From positions 372,001-436,000 of the forward strand of contig VZSE01015299.1 of assembly GCA_013398275.1 (NCBI GenBank): a stretch of DNA of 64,000 nucleotides. The letters run 5' to 3'. Numbering within the stretch: position 1 is the first letter of the stretch; the number at the start of each line of letters is the position of its first letter. The notes beneath the pieces were generated by a model. That model had not been told where the DNA came from. It ran no database searches and was given only the letters and a program-made list of their open reading frames with translations. The stretch comes from Promerops cafer (Eukaryota > Chordata > Aves > Passeriformes > Nectariniidae). A program made the translations under genes and the position numbers. This document shows, one piece after another, positions 39,331 through 50,896 of the stretch.

Positions 39331-40309
39331 AGCACAGGAAATCACACTGAAAATTAAAAGAAAAAAACCCACGTTTCCAGCTTAAACCTACCTATTCAAA
39401 AGCCTTCCGAGAATGAATATGGTAAAGTTCTGCTGTGAAATGTGGAAGGCACCACATAACAAAACCCAAGTCAGATTTGTCAGAAGCGATTCATTACAAG
39501 CCCGTGTCAGTAATCAGAAAGTTTATTGCATATCACTTAAATCAAATTTCCTTGTGCTGTGAGGCGAGCGACAATCAGGCAGAGATAACTTCACAGAAAA
39601 TCACATGCATGCTAGGTGCCTGTCTCTCAGAGAATTAGCTGCAGACAATACAAAGCCTCCCCATCCATCAGCCAAATGACAGGGTCGGTGTGGATGATCA
39701 GGGCTCTCTTGTATTTATGTTCCAAAACAGCTCTGCTAAAGATAATCACGTCCCACATTTCTGTCTGCAAATCACTGTCATGGCACACAAAGCAGCATCA
39801 GACAGCACGAATGAGCACCCAAACAGCCACTGGAATGATGTGGGAAACAGGTATGGTGTCTGGCAGGGTGGTGTTCCATTTGCAATGTACAGCCCACACA
39901 AATTTTTCAGGAAAACAAAGGAAACAAGGTATTAAAGCTTTTTAGAAGGGCTTTTGCTACATATTAAACTGTGATCCGTGAAATCCACGCTTTAGGGTTT
40001 GCAAATACTAAGCTTTTAACACAATCTCTCAGTTGCTGTCCCTGTCGTTTTCAGAAGGTTTATTTGTATTTTTTGTCTGAGTAAAGCGCCCCTGTCACTC
40101 TGGAATTACCCTCGGGCTTAGGGGAACAATCAGCAGCGAGGCCAGAGCTGATTACTGCAGTAATGGCTTCGCAGCCTGCTGAAATCAGGGAATTAGGTGC
40201 CCATCACTTTCCAGCACAAAGTTAGCAGGACAGGCCCCTTGCTCTGGGCTCAGACTGCAGAAAACACCTGCTTGCTTTTTGCCCTCTGTGGATTAGCTTG
40301 AGTAAGATA

Positions 40310-40505
40310 AATCCCTTGAACCCATTTCAGTGGCTCCACCACTTCCCTGGGCAGGCTGCTCCCCTGCTTGACAACCCTTCCAGGGAAGAGTTTTTCCCTA
40401 AGACCCAACTGAAGCCTCCCCTGGCACCACTTGAGGCTGTTTCCTCCTGTCCTTGTTGTCTGGGAGAAGACATCCAGCCCCTCAACGTCTTCCTTGGTCA
40501 TGAGG
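40310..40505 (-). mobile_element. CR1-type LINE 3' fragment, antisense copy
   Basis: The plus strand reads like the reverse complement of an avian CR1 3' end: CCCTGGGCAGGCTGCTCCCC, then TGACAACCCTTCCAGGGAAG, AGTTTTTCCCTAAGACCCAA and TTGAGGCTGTTTCCTCCTGT. The element is therefore inserted on the minus strand. It is 5'-truncated, diverged and has no open reading frame. Family knowledge only: I recognise the motif order but could not run a repeat search. Confidence 0.85.
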
Positions 40506-40710
40506 GGTCCAAAGGCATAAAGTAATACCTCTAAGGACTAGTGAGACATCTCAGCTCTCTGCCCTGGTTGCTGCTCAACCTCTGCTACTCCCTGGAGCAG
40601 CCACTGCTTTTTTCATAGGGGGTGTCTGCCACGAGCAAAGGCTTCCACAGCTGCACTGGCTAGCCCAGGTTCTGGAGGAGCGCCAGCGTCACCTGGGAGC
40701 CCGCACTCAC

Positions 40711-40866
40711 CTGGGCCAGGCTCAGGGCAGTGTGTTCTGACAGGGCTTCCTTGGGCAGGCTCGAGGACACGTTCTGCAGGTGCCCCAGCAGGGAGCTGGG
40801 CGACCGCGAGCTGCCCCTGGCCCGGCTCAGCGCCGCGATGATGGGCTGGTAGGCGCTGGTGGGGAG
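40711..40866 (-). CDS. ADGRD1: ADGRD1 coding exon 9 (GAIN region)
   Basis: A 156-nt exon, phase 0 to 0, encoding residues 307-358. It begins LPTSAYQPIIAAL and includes LLGHLQNVSSSLPKEALSEH before ending TALSLAQ. It matches the mammalian AYHPIITNL...LQNVSLSLPSKSLSEQTALNLT segment, an alpha-helical part of GAIN subdomain A. NVS is a sequon. The acceptor is GTGTCTCTGCTGCAG and the donor GCCCAG|GTGAGTG. Unusual GC-rich codon use in the RARGSSRSP stretch replaces the mammalian TEERKTFQSP. Confidence 0.95.
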
Positions 40867-41559
40867 CTGCAGCAGAGACACAACCAGCACAAAATAGCCC
40901 AAAACGTCCCAAAATATCCATACGGCCACCAGCAGAGACACAACCAGCACAAAATATCCCAAGGAAGGAAGGAAGGTTGGTTCAAAGATTACAAAGATTA
41001 ATTTTTCACTGGCAATTCAGGTCTACGTGCCATGAGTTTCTGTGAACAAGAACTGATAGCAAAAAGAAAGAAAACCAACAGAACTTTGACACTGCAGAGA
41101 GCAAGAATGTGAGAATACACTGCAGCAGGTAATTGTTGTATTCTCCATATGAAAAATCAGTTTTCATTTTTTTCATTACACTTCTACTAAACAGATGGAA
41201 ACCCATTTTCTTATTGTGGTGGGAATTTCTTTCTAATTTTAAAGGAAACAAAAAGAAAATTATCAAAATGGTTTTTAGCCTCCTATATTTTCAAAGTTAA
41301 TGGTAATACTTCAGAAGTTGCTATTTTTTTTGTTTTTTGTTTTTTAATATAGTAAGTATTTTATTTAACAAGGAATTTCCTTTGTGTTCCCATCTTCCCA
41401 CAGTGGCTAAAACTTCTGCCTATGCATATCCAAAAGCATTTACAATTGAGGTATGAAAATAAGTGCCATTAGCAAAAATAAGGCAGGGAGGAGGGTCTGT
41501 AATTATGGGATTTATGCACATTCTGCCATTATGGAAAAGAGTTCTGAGCACTGTCCTAC
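40867..41559 (-). other. ADGRD1 intron 8
   Basis: About 0.7 kb. The exon 9 acceptor end carries an imperfect 60-bp duplication (40871-40900 and 40931-40960, 29 of 30 bases the same). A short GGAA run lies at 40961-40976. The rest is AT-rich unique sequence. Confidence 0.75.
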
Positions 41560-41624
41560 CACGGGGTTTGTAGTGGTTGTCATCAGAGACCATGGAAGTG
41601 TTGAAGAAAGCAGAACTTGCACAC
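41560..41624 (-). CDS. ADGRD1: ADGRD1 coding exon 8 (Ser/Thr-rich linker)
   Basis: A 65-nt exon, phase 1 in and 0 out, encoding VQVLLSSTLPWSLMTTTTNP plus V (residues 285-306). It aligns to the mammalian KHALLSSTLPSLFMTSTASPV linker between the pentraxin-like and GAIN regions. The acceptor is TTTCCCCAG and the donor CCCGTG|GTAGGA. The TTTT stretch suggests O-glycosylation. The right frame is not the longest open one here, so this exon is easy to miss. Confidence 0.9.
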
Positions 41625-43420
41625 CTGGGGAAATACAAATGAGAGTGTTAACAAACCTGAATTTTTTATATCAGATACATAATTTTATATAAATATTCCC
41701 ACCTCAGGCTGGATCAGTTCTAACCGAAAGCAACAGATTTGTTGTTCTGTGGATTTTATTTATTTGCAGTACTGTAGCCACACAGCCTTCTTTAAAAAAT
41801 TTAATTTTCTGATTCTCATCCGTTTTATTCCATCATCTTATTACAGAGGAGCATTGCATTAAGTCTTACATACTTAAGTCTTTGTTTGCAAACAGGAAAT
41901 TTCAAGTGTTATATCTCAAAAAATAAAGGTCAACTGTACAGTTAAACACTGACATCCATCTTTCTCCTCCAGCTCTTTCCCCAGCATTTACAGAAATTCT
42001 TTAGGGTTTGGGTTTTTTTTAATCCTATGTGTTATCAGAAGTAAATAATGATCTATGGGCAGTTCTGGCAGTTTCATGGAAGATCTTGTTTTATTTCTGT
42101 TATGAGACAAACGGGGGCTGGCACCGTTGGGACACTGGGAAAATGAGGGTCAGGTCTCAGCTCCCAGCCCCAGATGCTGAGGTTGACTCATCTTGAGTCT
42201 GAATTGTCCGAGTGCCAAATAAAATCACACCCACGAAGGCGGGCTCAGAAGGGCTTTTCCACATCTGGAGATCTGTGCTGTTTGAATATCTGAAAAGCGT
42301 TGAAAGCCAGTGGGAGCCCTCCCACTGCTCGCAGCACAACTGAGGGACCCTCAAATGGAAGGGCAGCGGTAGGAACGGCGCACTGAAAACGACCACATGG
42401 GCACGCCAGAAATCATTTGTCCAGACAGGAAGAATAAACTTGATTCTGGGTGGCTTCCAGGTGCTGCATTTAAAAAATACTGATTCCTTTCTGTGCAAAG
42501 CGATTTATTAGTCATTTGTGATAGAGAAATAAAATTTTCTTCTAACCTACATCTTACCAAGAGTTATTATTTGCCAGGAGTGTGGAATTTCAGTGCAATC
42601 CAACATTAGCTGCATATACAGGACCCATTTCTCTCACAGATCCAAAAGGAACATGAGCATTCATTCAATTAAAAACCAGGCTGTCCTATTTTCTTACGTC
42701 AAAGCACATTACCCCGCCTCAACCCTGCTAGAAATCCTCCAAAATCAATAAATAGATATCATAACCTTTCTTTATTATGTTGATTACTATTGTAATATGC
42801 ATTGCTTCCTCTGAGAATATTCTAATTTCATACATTAAGTGGGAAATTTTATAAAATCAGATCAGTCTATTACTTTGAAGAGAAAAGCCAAAAATTAAAT
42901 AGCCACATTTCTCAAGTGCTCCAAAACACCTGATCACATTAAAACAATGTTGGCCTGGAATTCTTCTGACTAATTAAAAAATATATATCTGGCATCCCTT
43001 TACGTCTGAACTCCTAAGCCCCTAGGAAATACACATCCAGCTTCACTTTCAATTAGGAGGCAATATATTTATTTTTCTCAGCATTCTGATAGTTCCACAT
43101 GACACTGAAAAACCTGTGAACTAGGAGTTTAGGAAAAAACCCATCAACACAGCAATTAATGTCATAGTAACCCTCCCTTACTGAGCTGGACACTGTTACA
43201 GCAACCCTCCCTTTTTGTCAAAGATACAAACACAAAAGCATTTTCACCACCATGACCAGAGCATTATAGACTTTATAAAGATTTTAAAGTTATTTCCTGT
43301 ATCAAATGACTGCCAAATGATTACTCTCCCGATCAGAAGCTTTGACAACTTTCACAGGAAACATTTTTTTAGAATAAATAAAAACTTAAGCAAAATTCCT
43401 ACAATTCCTGCTACTCACCC
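41625..43420 (-). other. ADGRD1 intron 7, non-repeat part
   Basis: About 1.8 kb of AT-rich unique sequence between the 40-bp array and exon 8. It includes short T-runs at about 42010 and homopolymer-rich tracts. I see no mobile element or exon. Confidence 0.7.
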
Positions 43421-44498
43421 ATGGCAGCCGTGCAGCACTCCTGCACATTCCTACTCACTGATGGCAGCCGTGCAGTACTCCTGTGTGCTGCTACTCACCC
43501 ATGGCAGCCGTGCAGCACTCCTGCACGTTCCTACTCACTGATGGCAGCCGTGCAGCACTCCTGCACGGTCCTACTCACTGATGGCAGCCGTGCAGTACTC
43601 CTGTGTGCTGCTACTCACCCATGGCAGCCGTGCAGCACTCCTGCACGTTCCTACTCACTGATGGCAGCCGTGCAGCACTCCTGCACGGTCCTACTCACTG
43701 ATGGCAGCCGTGCAGTACTCCTGTGTGCTGCTACTCACCCATGGCAGCCGTGCAGCACTCCTGCACGTTCCTACTCACCCATGGCAGCCGTGCAGCACTC
43801 CTGCACGTTCCTACTCACCCATGGCAGCCATGCAGCACTCCTGCACGTTCCTACTCACCCATGGCAGCCGTGCAGTACTCCTGCACGTTCCTACTCACCG
43901 ATGGCAGCCGTGAGGTACTCCTGCACGTTCCTACTCACCGATGGCAGCCGTGAGGTACTCCTGCACGTTCCTACTCACCGATGGCAGCCGTGAGGTACTC
44001 CTGCACGTTCCTACTCACCGATGGCAGCCGTGAGGTACTCCTGCACGTTCCTACTCACCGATGGCAGCCGTGAGGTACTCCTGCACGTTCCTACTCACCG
44101 ATGGCAGCCGTGAGGTACTCCTGCACGTTCCTACTCACCGATGGCAGCCGTGAGGTACTCCTGCACGTTCCTACTCACCGATGGCAGCCGTGAGGTACTC
44201 CTGCACGTTCCTACTCACCGATGGCAGCCGTGAGGTACTCCTGCACGTTCCTACTCACCGATGGCAGCCGTGAGGTACTCCTGCACGTTCCTACTCACCG
44301 ATGGCAGCCGTGAGGTACTCCTGCACGTTCCTACTCACCGATGGCAGCCGTGAGGTACTCCTGCACGTTCCTACTCACCGATGGCAGCCGTGAGGTACTC
44401 CTGCACGTTCCTACTCACCGATGGCAGCCGTGAGGTACTCCTGCACGTTCCTACTCACCCATGGCAGCCGTGAAGTTCTCCTGCACGTTCCTACTCAC
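43421..44498 (-). repeat. 40-bp tandem array of exon 7 end plus splice donor (27 units)
   Basis: Twenty-seven 40-bp units, in register with no indel, directly abut exon 7. Including the exon itself, a unit starts every 40 bases from 43421 to 44501. On the gene strand each unit is a degraded copy of the exon 7 end: GTGCAGGAGTACCTCACGGC, then TGCCATCG, then GTGAGTAGGAAC. The coding part would read VQEYLTAAI, compared with VRQYFTAAI in the exon. All units keep the donor-like GTGAGTAG. Units 43901 to 44381 (13 units) are identical. Those at 43421-43900 are diverged and show a 120-bp higher-order period. Unit 44461 is intermediate between exon and array consensus (it keeps CTTCACGG). Confidence 0.98.
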
Positions 44499-44753
44499 CG
44501 ATGGCAGCCGTGAAGTACTGCCGCACCTCGCGGGGGCTCAGGGCCCTCTCCCAGATGATGAACTCGTCGAAGGCGCCGTTCACGTAGCGCCTGCCGCGCT
44601 CCCCCTCTGTCCCCGCCAGGAGGTCGGCGCTGGCGTCGCCGTAGTCGTAGAAAACCTTCCCGTCGGGGTCCGTGGTGCTCAGGGTCCCGTTGACGTAGAC
44701 CTTCAGCCCTTCCCTCGACCTCCAGGTGAAGAGAATGTGAGTCCAGTAAGGAC
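44499..44753 (-). CDS. ADGRD1: ADGRD1 coding exon 7 (end of the pentraxin-like domain)
   Basis: A 255-nt exon in phase 1 to 1, encoding residues 200-285. It begins GPYWTHILFTWRSREGLKVY and includes VNGTLST (one sequon). It ends GAFDEFIIWERALSPREV and RQYFTAAI. The W-x-H-x-x-F-x-W and FDEFIIWERAL segments are hallmarks of the pentraxin/laminin-G fold. The acceptor is GTGCCTTGCAG and the donor GCCATCG|GTGAGTAG. Read-through of this donor meets a TAG stop after Gly-Glu. The exon is GC-rich (third-position G/C) compared with its neighbours. Its last ~25 bases plus donor are the source of the repeat array that follows. Confidence 0.97.
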
Positions 44754-45891
44754 CTGCAAGGCACCAGAGGTCGCAGCAGAAGCCACGAGGCAGTTCCACT
44801 CAGAGCTCTCCTGCCGGTGCTGCCGGCTGTGCGAAAGGTGAATTATGGAATGCTGATGCTCTGCCCATTCATCTTTACCCCCTGGGGAAGCCCATGCCTT
44901 GGCAGGGTGCCCGTCGGCTTTGTCTGCACCTGGGCTCGCCACAGCTCCATAAATTCCACCCGCTGAGTGCTGCTGGCCAAGATCTGAGGTCTCTTCACTC
45001 CTGCCTCAAGACTCAGCTCAGCAAGAGCAGCACAAGGACTGCGAGAGCTGGAGAACGAGCAAATAAAGGACTCAAAAGTTCTCACAGTTTCCTTGTTATG
45101 CTTGAGAGGCAGAAAACACACTATTAATTTTCACTTGGATTGGACAATCCACAAACACGTGAATTATTCTTGCCATTTGCAGCTTTTCTCTTAAAATAAG
45201 ATTTCTAAACGGATTCATTAAGGTTTATGAAACTGCTACCATGAGTCCTATTTTAACAACGTATAGGCAGCCAAATTAGGGCGAGAAAATATTTATTGAA
45301 TGCCATTAGCACTACCAGAAGACCAGAATTTGTTCCAGTCAGTAGATATTAGTGCTCCCCAGCAATACACAGTTTAGATAGCAGTGAGATATGTGATATA
45401 CCAAAATGTTTATTAATGCTATGGCTTGGCATAGGAAACCTGACACTCAACAGAAAACAGAATCATGGAAGCACCAAAGAGCAGTTAGAGAGTTACCAAA
45501 TAAAGCCTCAGTGCAGCAGCAGAGAGCAGCCCACCAGCTTTGGGATATACTGGGAGCTGCCAGGGATTAATCTGCATTCTTTGCTCGTGTTTCCATCCAG
45601 ACATGCATGAACCCATGGCAGTCAACAAGAGCTCCTCTCCAGACACCACTGGAAGCTGGACCCAAGGGCTGTTAGCGAATGGCAAATGCTCTATAATACA
45701 TCACTGCTTTTCAGTTTGCATTTTCTCTCTCCCTCCCCACACCAAGAGAATTCTTCAGCACAGAGGTCTGTAGCTATTTTTATATACCCACTTCTCTTGC
45801 CTGGAGCTGTGCTCTTCTCACCACCTCTGTCTGCAAGAACAAAGCAAAACGTAACAAAGAAATTGGCTTTATTTTAATATATAAACTTTAC
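44754..45891 (-). other. ADGRD1 intron 6
   Basis: About 1.1 kb of unique sequence with no array or mobile element. Confidence 0.7.
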
Positions 45892-46071
45892 CTGGTGGGC
45901 TAAAGCTTGCTTTCCACTTCATCATTGCATTCCCACGGGTGTAAAACTCCACGGAGCCTTCACCTTCATTCGAGCAGATTTTGAAACCACTGGAAATCAC
46001 TCGGCCACCAGAGGCAGGGAGAAGCTTGGCCTGTTGGTCTTGAGTCTTCCAGAAAAAGGAAAATGTTACTC
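45892..46071 (-). CDS. ADGRD1: ADGRD1 coding exon 6 (pentraxin-like domain core)
   Basis: A 180-nt exon in phase 1 to 1, encoding residues 140-200. It begins GVTFSFFWKTQDQQ and ends KWKASFSPPG. The alternating hydrophobic strands (VTFSFFW, GGRVISSGFKIC, GSVEFYTR) are typical of a laminin-G/pentraxin beta sandwich. The acceptor is TTTCCTCAG and the donor CCACCAG|GTAAAG. It agrees with mammalian ADGRD1 over nearly its whole length. Confidence 0.96.
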
Positions 46072-48328
46072 CTGAGGAAAGCAAGGGAGAGGAGACTTGA
46101 ATGAAAAAACTGAGTGCAATTTAAAAATTCCAATGTGTAGAATACAGGCAGTGGGAATGCTTTTGAGGACAGATCATCTGCTGGCATAAACCAGGAGAGC
46201 ATTTTTAACATCAGCAATGCTCCCACAGTTTAAACCAGATAAACAATCCCTCCCTCTGTTTTGCACCCAGGACACAGCAGTGACCACGGTGTCCTGAGCA
46301 GCTTCTCTCAGTGACAGCCGAAGTTCTCTGACCTCCAAAAGGCACCTACACTTTTTTGGTGTTCCCCAGCCCCCATGACAGCCAGATTGAATCCAGAGAC
46401 CACTCCCGAGCTCCTGCAGCCCTGCCTGGCTCCAGCACACCCCTGCTAACAGCTGAATTTCCTGAGCATGGCCCTGCACGTCTTCTCACCCTCCAGTGCA
46501 CCAATAGCTCCTGAAAGCAAAGTGTGAAATAAAGGGATAACTGCACATGCAGAGCCTCAGAAAGGATTCTGAGGTCCCCACATACACAAAAATAAAATAA
46601 TTATCCCAAAAATGCAACACAATCCTGCAAGTGCACACGAGATTAACATCATCCACAAATAATCCTGTTCAGTTCACAGTAAATTTCACTATTATGCTGT
46701 ACAATGGAGCAGCTCTCCAGGTCACATATTAGTGAATAAACGTAATTTCACAAGGTGGCTTTCTTTAGTGAAGGCTGCCCCAGAAGTCTTCACTGACACA
46801 CAAGGGGCAAACCAAACCTCACTCACACTTCACATTTGTTGGCTACACGCAGCCTCTCCAAAGGAGTCCAAGCCAAGGAATAAGAGAACATTCTCTTGCA
46901 TCTTCCACAAATGTTTCTTTTGACTGAAAATGCCACTCCAGTGAGCCCAAAACTGCTTACAGAAAACCATTGTTTAAGGATTACGTGAGAAGGAGCAAAG
47001 CGGGGAAGAATGTTTCAACATTTCAAAAGCAAGAAGAATTTGTTTTCTCAAGTAAAAATAATAGTCCTGAAATGTTGTGAAATTCAGCCTTAGAAGAAAC
47101 ACTGGGATTGTTGTTTCATGGGTTATTGTATTCCACCTGGGAAGATCCCAGCACCCTTCCCAAAGGCATTCCCTGGTTAAGTGTGCTTGACACCACTTTC
47201 ACACAAACCCATCAAGGGATGGTTTAGCAGCAGCAGCTGGAATAAAATTCCACCTCACCCTCACCCTAGGCGCATTTGATTTGCAAAAAACACAGACGTG
47301 TTCTTTAGACAAAAGGGTGTTGCCTTTTTTCCTTTTTTTCCTTTTATTAATACCTGCTACAGTGACTTAGTGTTTATTATTTATATGATTTCTTCTCCTC
47401 TCATTTTATCTACAGAACATTTCAGCGTTTTATGCCTCTAATGTTCTTGTTTGTGAGATACTGGGAGTGCTCTGGTACTACAAAAATAATTTATTCTGAT
47501 TGCTGTGTTATACTACAGATGTTGAAAGAATATGACTTCCTGATGATCTTTATTTCCCAGTGGCACGAAAAAAGCATGGAAAGGTACAGCACGTGCCACA
47601 GAATGCACCTGCAGCAGGATGCTGGGTCCCTTTTTGCCCCAGGGAGCAGCCAGCTGCTCTGAGCGCTCACACAGCTCACGAGCAGCCCTTGCTTCAGCAG
47701 CTCAGACAGAAGGGATCCACTTCAAGCCACGTTGCCCACCTGGAGGGTGGCCCAACGAGAGCAGGAGCTTCAATATTTACATTGCTGCTCGTGCTGAGGG
47801 GCTGCTGGAGTTCAGAGCCACCATTTCCCACGGACCCCCTGTTCCCGTGGAACTGTGAACCTCCAGTCAGAGCCCTGTGTGGGTGACCAGGCAGAGGTTT
47901 GGTTTGGCTGCCACAATTTCAGGCATCCTCTGCCAGCAACGCCCGCCCAGCCTTTCACTTTGTGATCCCAACCCAAGGGAAAGGGAAGAGAAACAGAACA
48001 AAGGGGTTTCAGCATCTGTGGGGACAAATGGATCCCATAACACCAGGGACCTAAAAATTTTCTCATCTCTAGAGATAAATCTAAAAGCCCCAAGCCCACT
48101 CCTGCAAAGAGGTCACACTGAATCTGAGTAGCTGGTGATCAGTTCCAAATTAAATTACAGTTACAAAAGACTAGATTTTCAGCAATCAACACTCAATTGT
48201 TTCCAAAGTCAATAAAGTGTCAAGCCTGATTTTTGGATTTCATCCCAAGGAGGAAAGAAACAATGATTATTGAATAACATAATTTGGCAGCAAAAGAAAA
48301 AGTCAATCATAATTAATGAATTTCTCAC
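46072..48328 (-). other. ADGRD1 intron 5
   Basis: About 2.3 kb of unique sequence. No array, mobile element or supported exon was seen. Confidence 0.7.
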
Positions 48329-48451
48329 CTTCAGGCCCACAAGCCTCTGGATTACTAATGCAAGAATTTCGATAGCTTCCAAAGAAGAGGAAGGTGACTC
48401 CCTTCTTTTCAGTGACGTAAATCCCTTTGTTCACCATCCCTTCCACAATAT
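48329..48451 (-). CDS. ADGRD1: ADGRD1 coding exon 5 (pentraxin-like domain)
   Basis: A 123-nt exon in phase 1 to 1, encoding residues 99-140. It begins DIVEGMVNKGIYVTEKKGVT and ends SCISNPEACGPE. It matches the mammalian DIVEGKVNKGIYLKEEKGVT...CISKPEQCGPEG stretch closely. Two cysteines (in SCIS and EACG) are conserved and probably form a disulphide. The acceptor is GCTTTAG and the donor CCTGAAG|GTGAGA. Confidence 0.96.
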
Positions 48452-50896
48452 CTAAAGCAAAAGCAAAATCCAGTTTAACATTCACATAGAGGAAAACTTC
48501 CTGGAAACATGATTTTAGCAGACTCCTATAGTCTAGCAGACTCCTTTATCTTGCTCCAACTCTATGGTTTTGTCACTTTCTCTGTTTGCTTTTCTCTTTG
48601 GCGTTTTTTGTTTCACTTTGCTAATTTCGCTCTGTTCAGTTTCTTTGTTTGGTTTCCATTTGTCGGTGATTTGTTGTATTTCTAAAGACCACACAGAGAC
48701 CCCTTTTATTTCAAGTTTGTAAATATTACACTCACATCTACTCAGCTCTGTGGTTAACTAAGATGTTTGACAGAATACATACACCCCAAAATTATTATTT
48801 TAAAGTAATCTGAGTAAACTCTATGCTTTCCAGAATTTTGAATGCCAGACACTTCCTAGAGGCGTCTTACTGTTAGGCTGAGCTAGCGAAGAAATTCTTT
48901 AAGCAACTAAAATGTGACAAAATCGTGTTTCTTTGTTTCATTTTTGAAAGGGCAAGTTGTGATCAAACCCCAGTTTTCAGTAAAAAATAACCCAGTGAGG
49001 TACCCTTGACCGGGTCCCCTCACAGCACAGAAATAGATCTCCTTTCAGGCATCCTTTGCCGCGCTGTCCCTGGCACTGGGAGAGGCAGTTGCCTTGTCCA
49101 AGGTGGGTAATGGCCAATTTGCTTGGGATTTTCTTGAGCTCCCTCCCACGGAAAAGCACAGCTGATCCCTCCCCCAGCAGCTGAAGCACAGGGACCCTCC
49201 CGGCACAAAGCAGCCTGGTGTGCGTTAGCTATGGAGCCTCGGTAAGGCCCGAGGGTGCAGCTGGCAGATGATGATGGGACTTGCTCCCCTTTGTCCCGGC
49301 TGATCTCAGCACTGGACACAAGAGGAAATCAAGCCCACACCACGATCCAGAGGCTCGGGGTGGATGCCTGCACCCCAGAGGGCAGTGGGGGCTGCACTGT
49401 CTGCTCAGCAGTACTGGTGGGGAGGGAGTTCCTGTCACCACCCCTCCTTGGGACAGCCTTTCTGCCAGGACTGAAGGTTCAGAACCTCGGGTTTAGGACC
49501 CTTCTCCATAATTCTTTCTGGAAAAAGGTTGAGAAGAGCTGCTCCAAGGGACTCCAGCAGTGAGAAGGCATTTTCCTCTTCAGGATGAGTGCAGTGAATG
49601 CAAGTTTCAATGTTCTCTTAGTTCATCCCAAATCCTTATTTAAATATCAGTTTTCAGGTATCTTCCCCTCCCTTTGAGGAAGAAACCGTCAAGTCCTGCC
49701 TCTAAGTGACAGATAAAATTCAGTTTCTTTTAAAAATGTGAGTGTGTACTACGGAGTAAATCAAGCATTTCTAAGTTCTTCTCAAGGCACCTGAATTCTA
49801 AATTCATCTCTCCAGGAAAGTTCCCATTAGGGAACTTCCTTTGCCACTGGTGTCACTCTCTATAATGTTCATATTGAACATATTTTATTATGTGAGAACT
49901 ATGCAAATGGTCCATAAAGCAGATAAGAGAGGACTGAAAGGAATTAGGGTCATCTGAAGTTCATCATTAATAGAGTTCCCATTTGCCAGCATACTTTTAC
50001 TGTTAGAGAGTAAAAAAAATACTGGGTTTAGTATTCCAATATAAAATTCTTACTATCTGAGCAGCCCAAGTGGCAGTTTTACATTCCCATCCTTCTCCTT
50101 AGGTCGGGTTTTCCAACAGTTTGATGTGAGCTAACACCTAAGGGGAAGTGGGCACGAGGTCACATTTCAATTGCAGCCACACAGCACAAATGCAGTTACT
50201 GAAATTAAGTGACTTTAAGCTGCTGTAGCTGTAATTGGTTTCCAGTCTGCCAGGTTTCTGCCTGTGAGTTGCCATTCTCTGTTCTTCCTTTGATCTCCTA
50301 GTGTCTGGATGTTAATAAAATTAATAAAAGGACATGTACAGAGATTTGCTTCTCATAAACAAACAAACACAAAAAACCACCCCAAAATAAACCATCAAGT
50401 TAACCAAAGCTGTCGTGACTGACAACACCTCACTTCCAGGCTTTGCAAATCTGCTTGCATTTGTCTTTCTTAACGTGTCCTCTTAAAACTGTTATAAACC
50501 AGTGAAAAACAGAGGGCTTCCTTTCCATTTTAGCCTTGAAAGACAAGAAAAAGATTAACCTGCTTATTCTCATATGTCCCTCTGAAATGTCACCTCTGTT
50601 TCTTTTAAGCATAATAGAAATTTTTTAGGTTTTGGAGGATCCCTGGGGCCCATCCTCCCGTGGGATTCACATGGGGATGCCTCTCCCAGAATTCCAGCAA
50701 TCCAGGTAACATTGCAGGGGTGCTTTTCCAATAATGCATGACAGTGTAATAACAACAATAATAAACAACACTTCTACCACACGACCACTTGAACCAAAAC
50801 TCAGAGTTCACTCTGAATCCAACAACAGAACCAATCCAATTAGAAGCACCATCCACGCCTGACCAATGCAGAACAAAAAAACGAGAAAATCCTCAC
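48452..50896 (-). other. ADGRD1 intron 4
   Basis: About 2.4 kb of unique sequence. A GC-richer part lies at 49000-49480 and AT-rich sequence elsewhere. I see no tandem array, mobile element or additional exon. Confidence 0.7.

Larger units (their letters stand above)
38801..40710 (-). other. ADGRD1 intron 9
   Basis: About 1.9 kb, with two antisense CR1 remnants (39122-39330 and 40310-40505) listed separately. The rest is unique sequence. Confidence 0.7.

Noticed and set aside
43421..43993. Long plus-strand open frames with repeated HSCTFLL...GSRAVLL blocks
   Set aside because: They are translations of the 40-bp array on the strand opposite to ADGRD1. Three units make 40 codons, so the periodic protein is a repeat artefact.
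43421..44498. CRISPR-like direct repeats of 40 bp
   Set aside because: There are no spacers between units, the units derive from exon 7, and the sequence is vertebrate.
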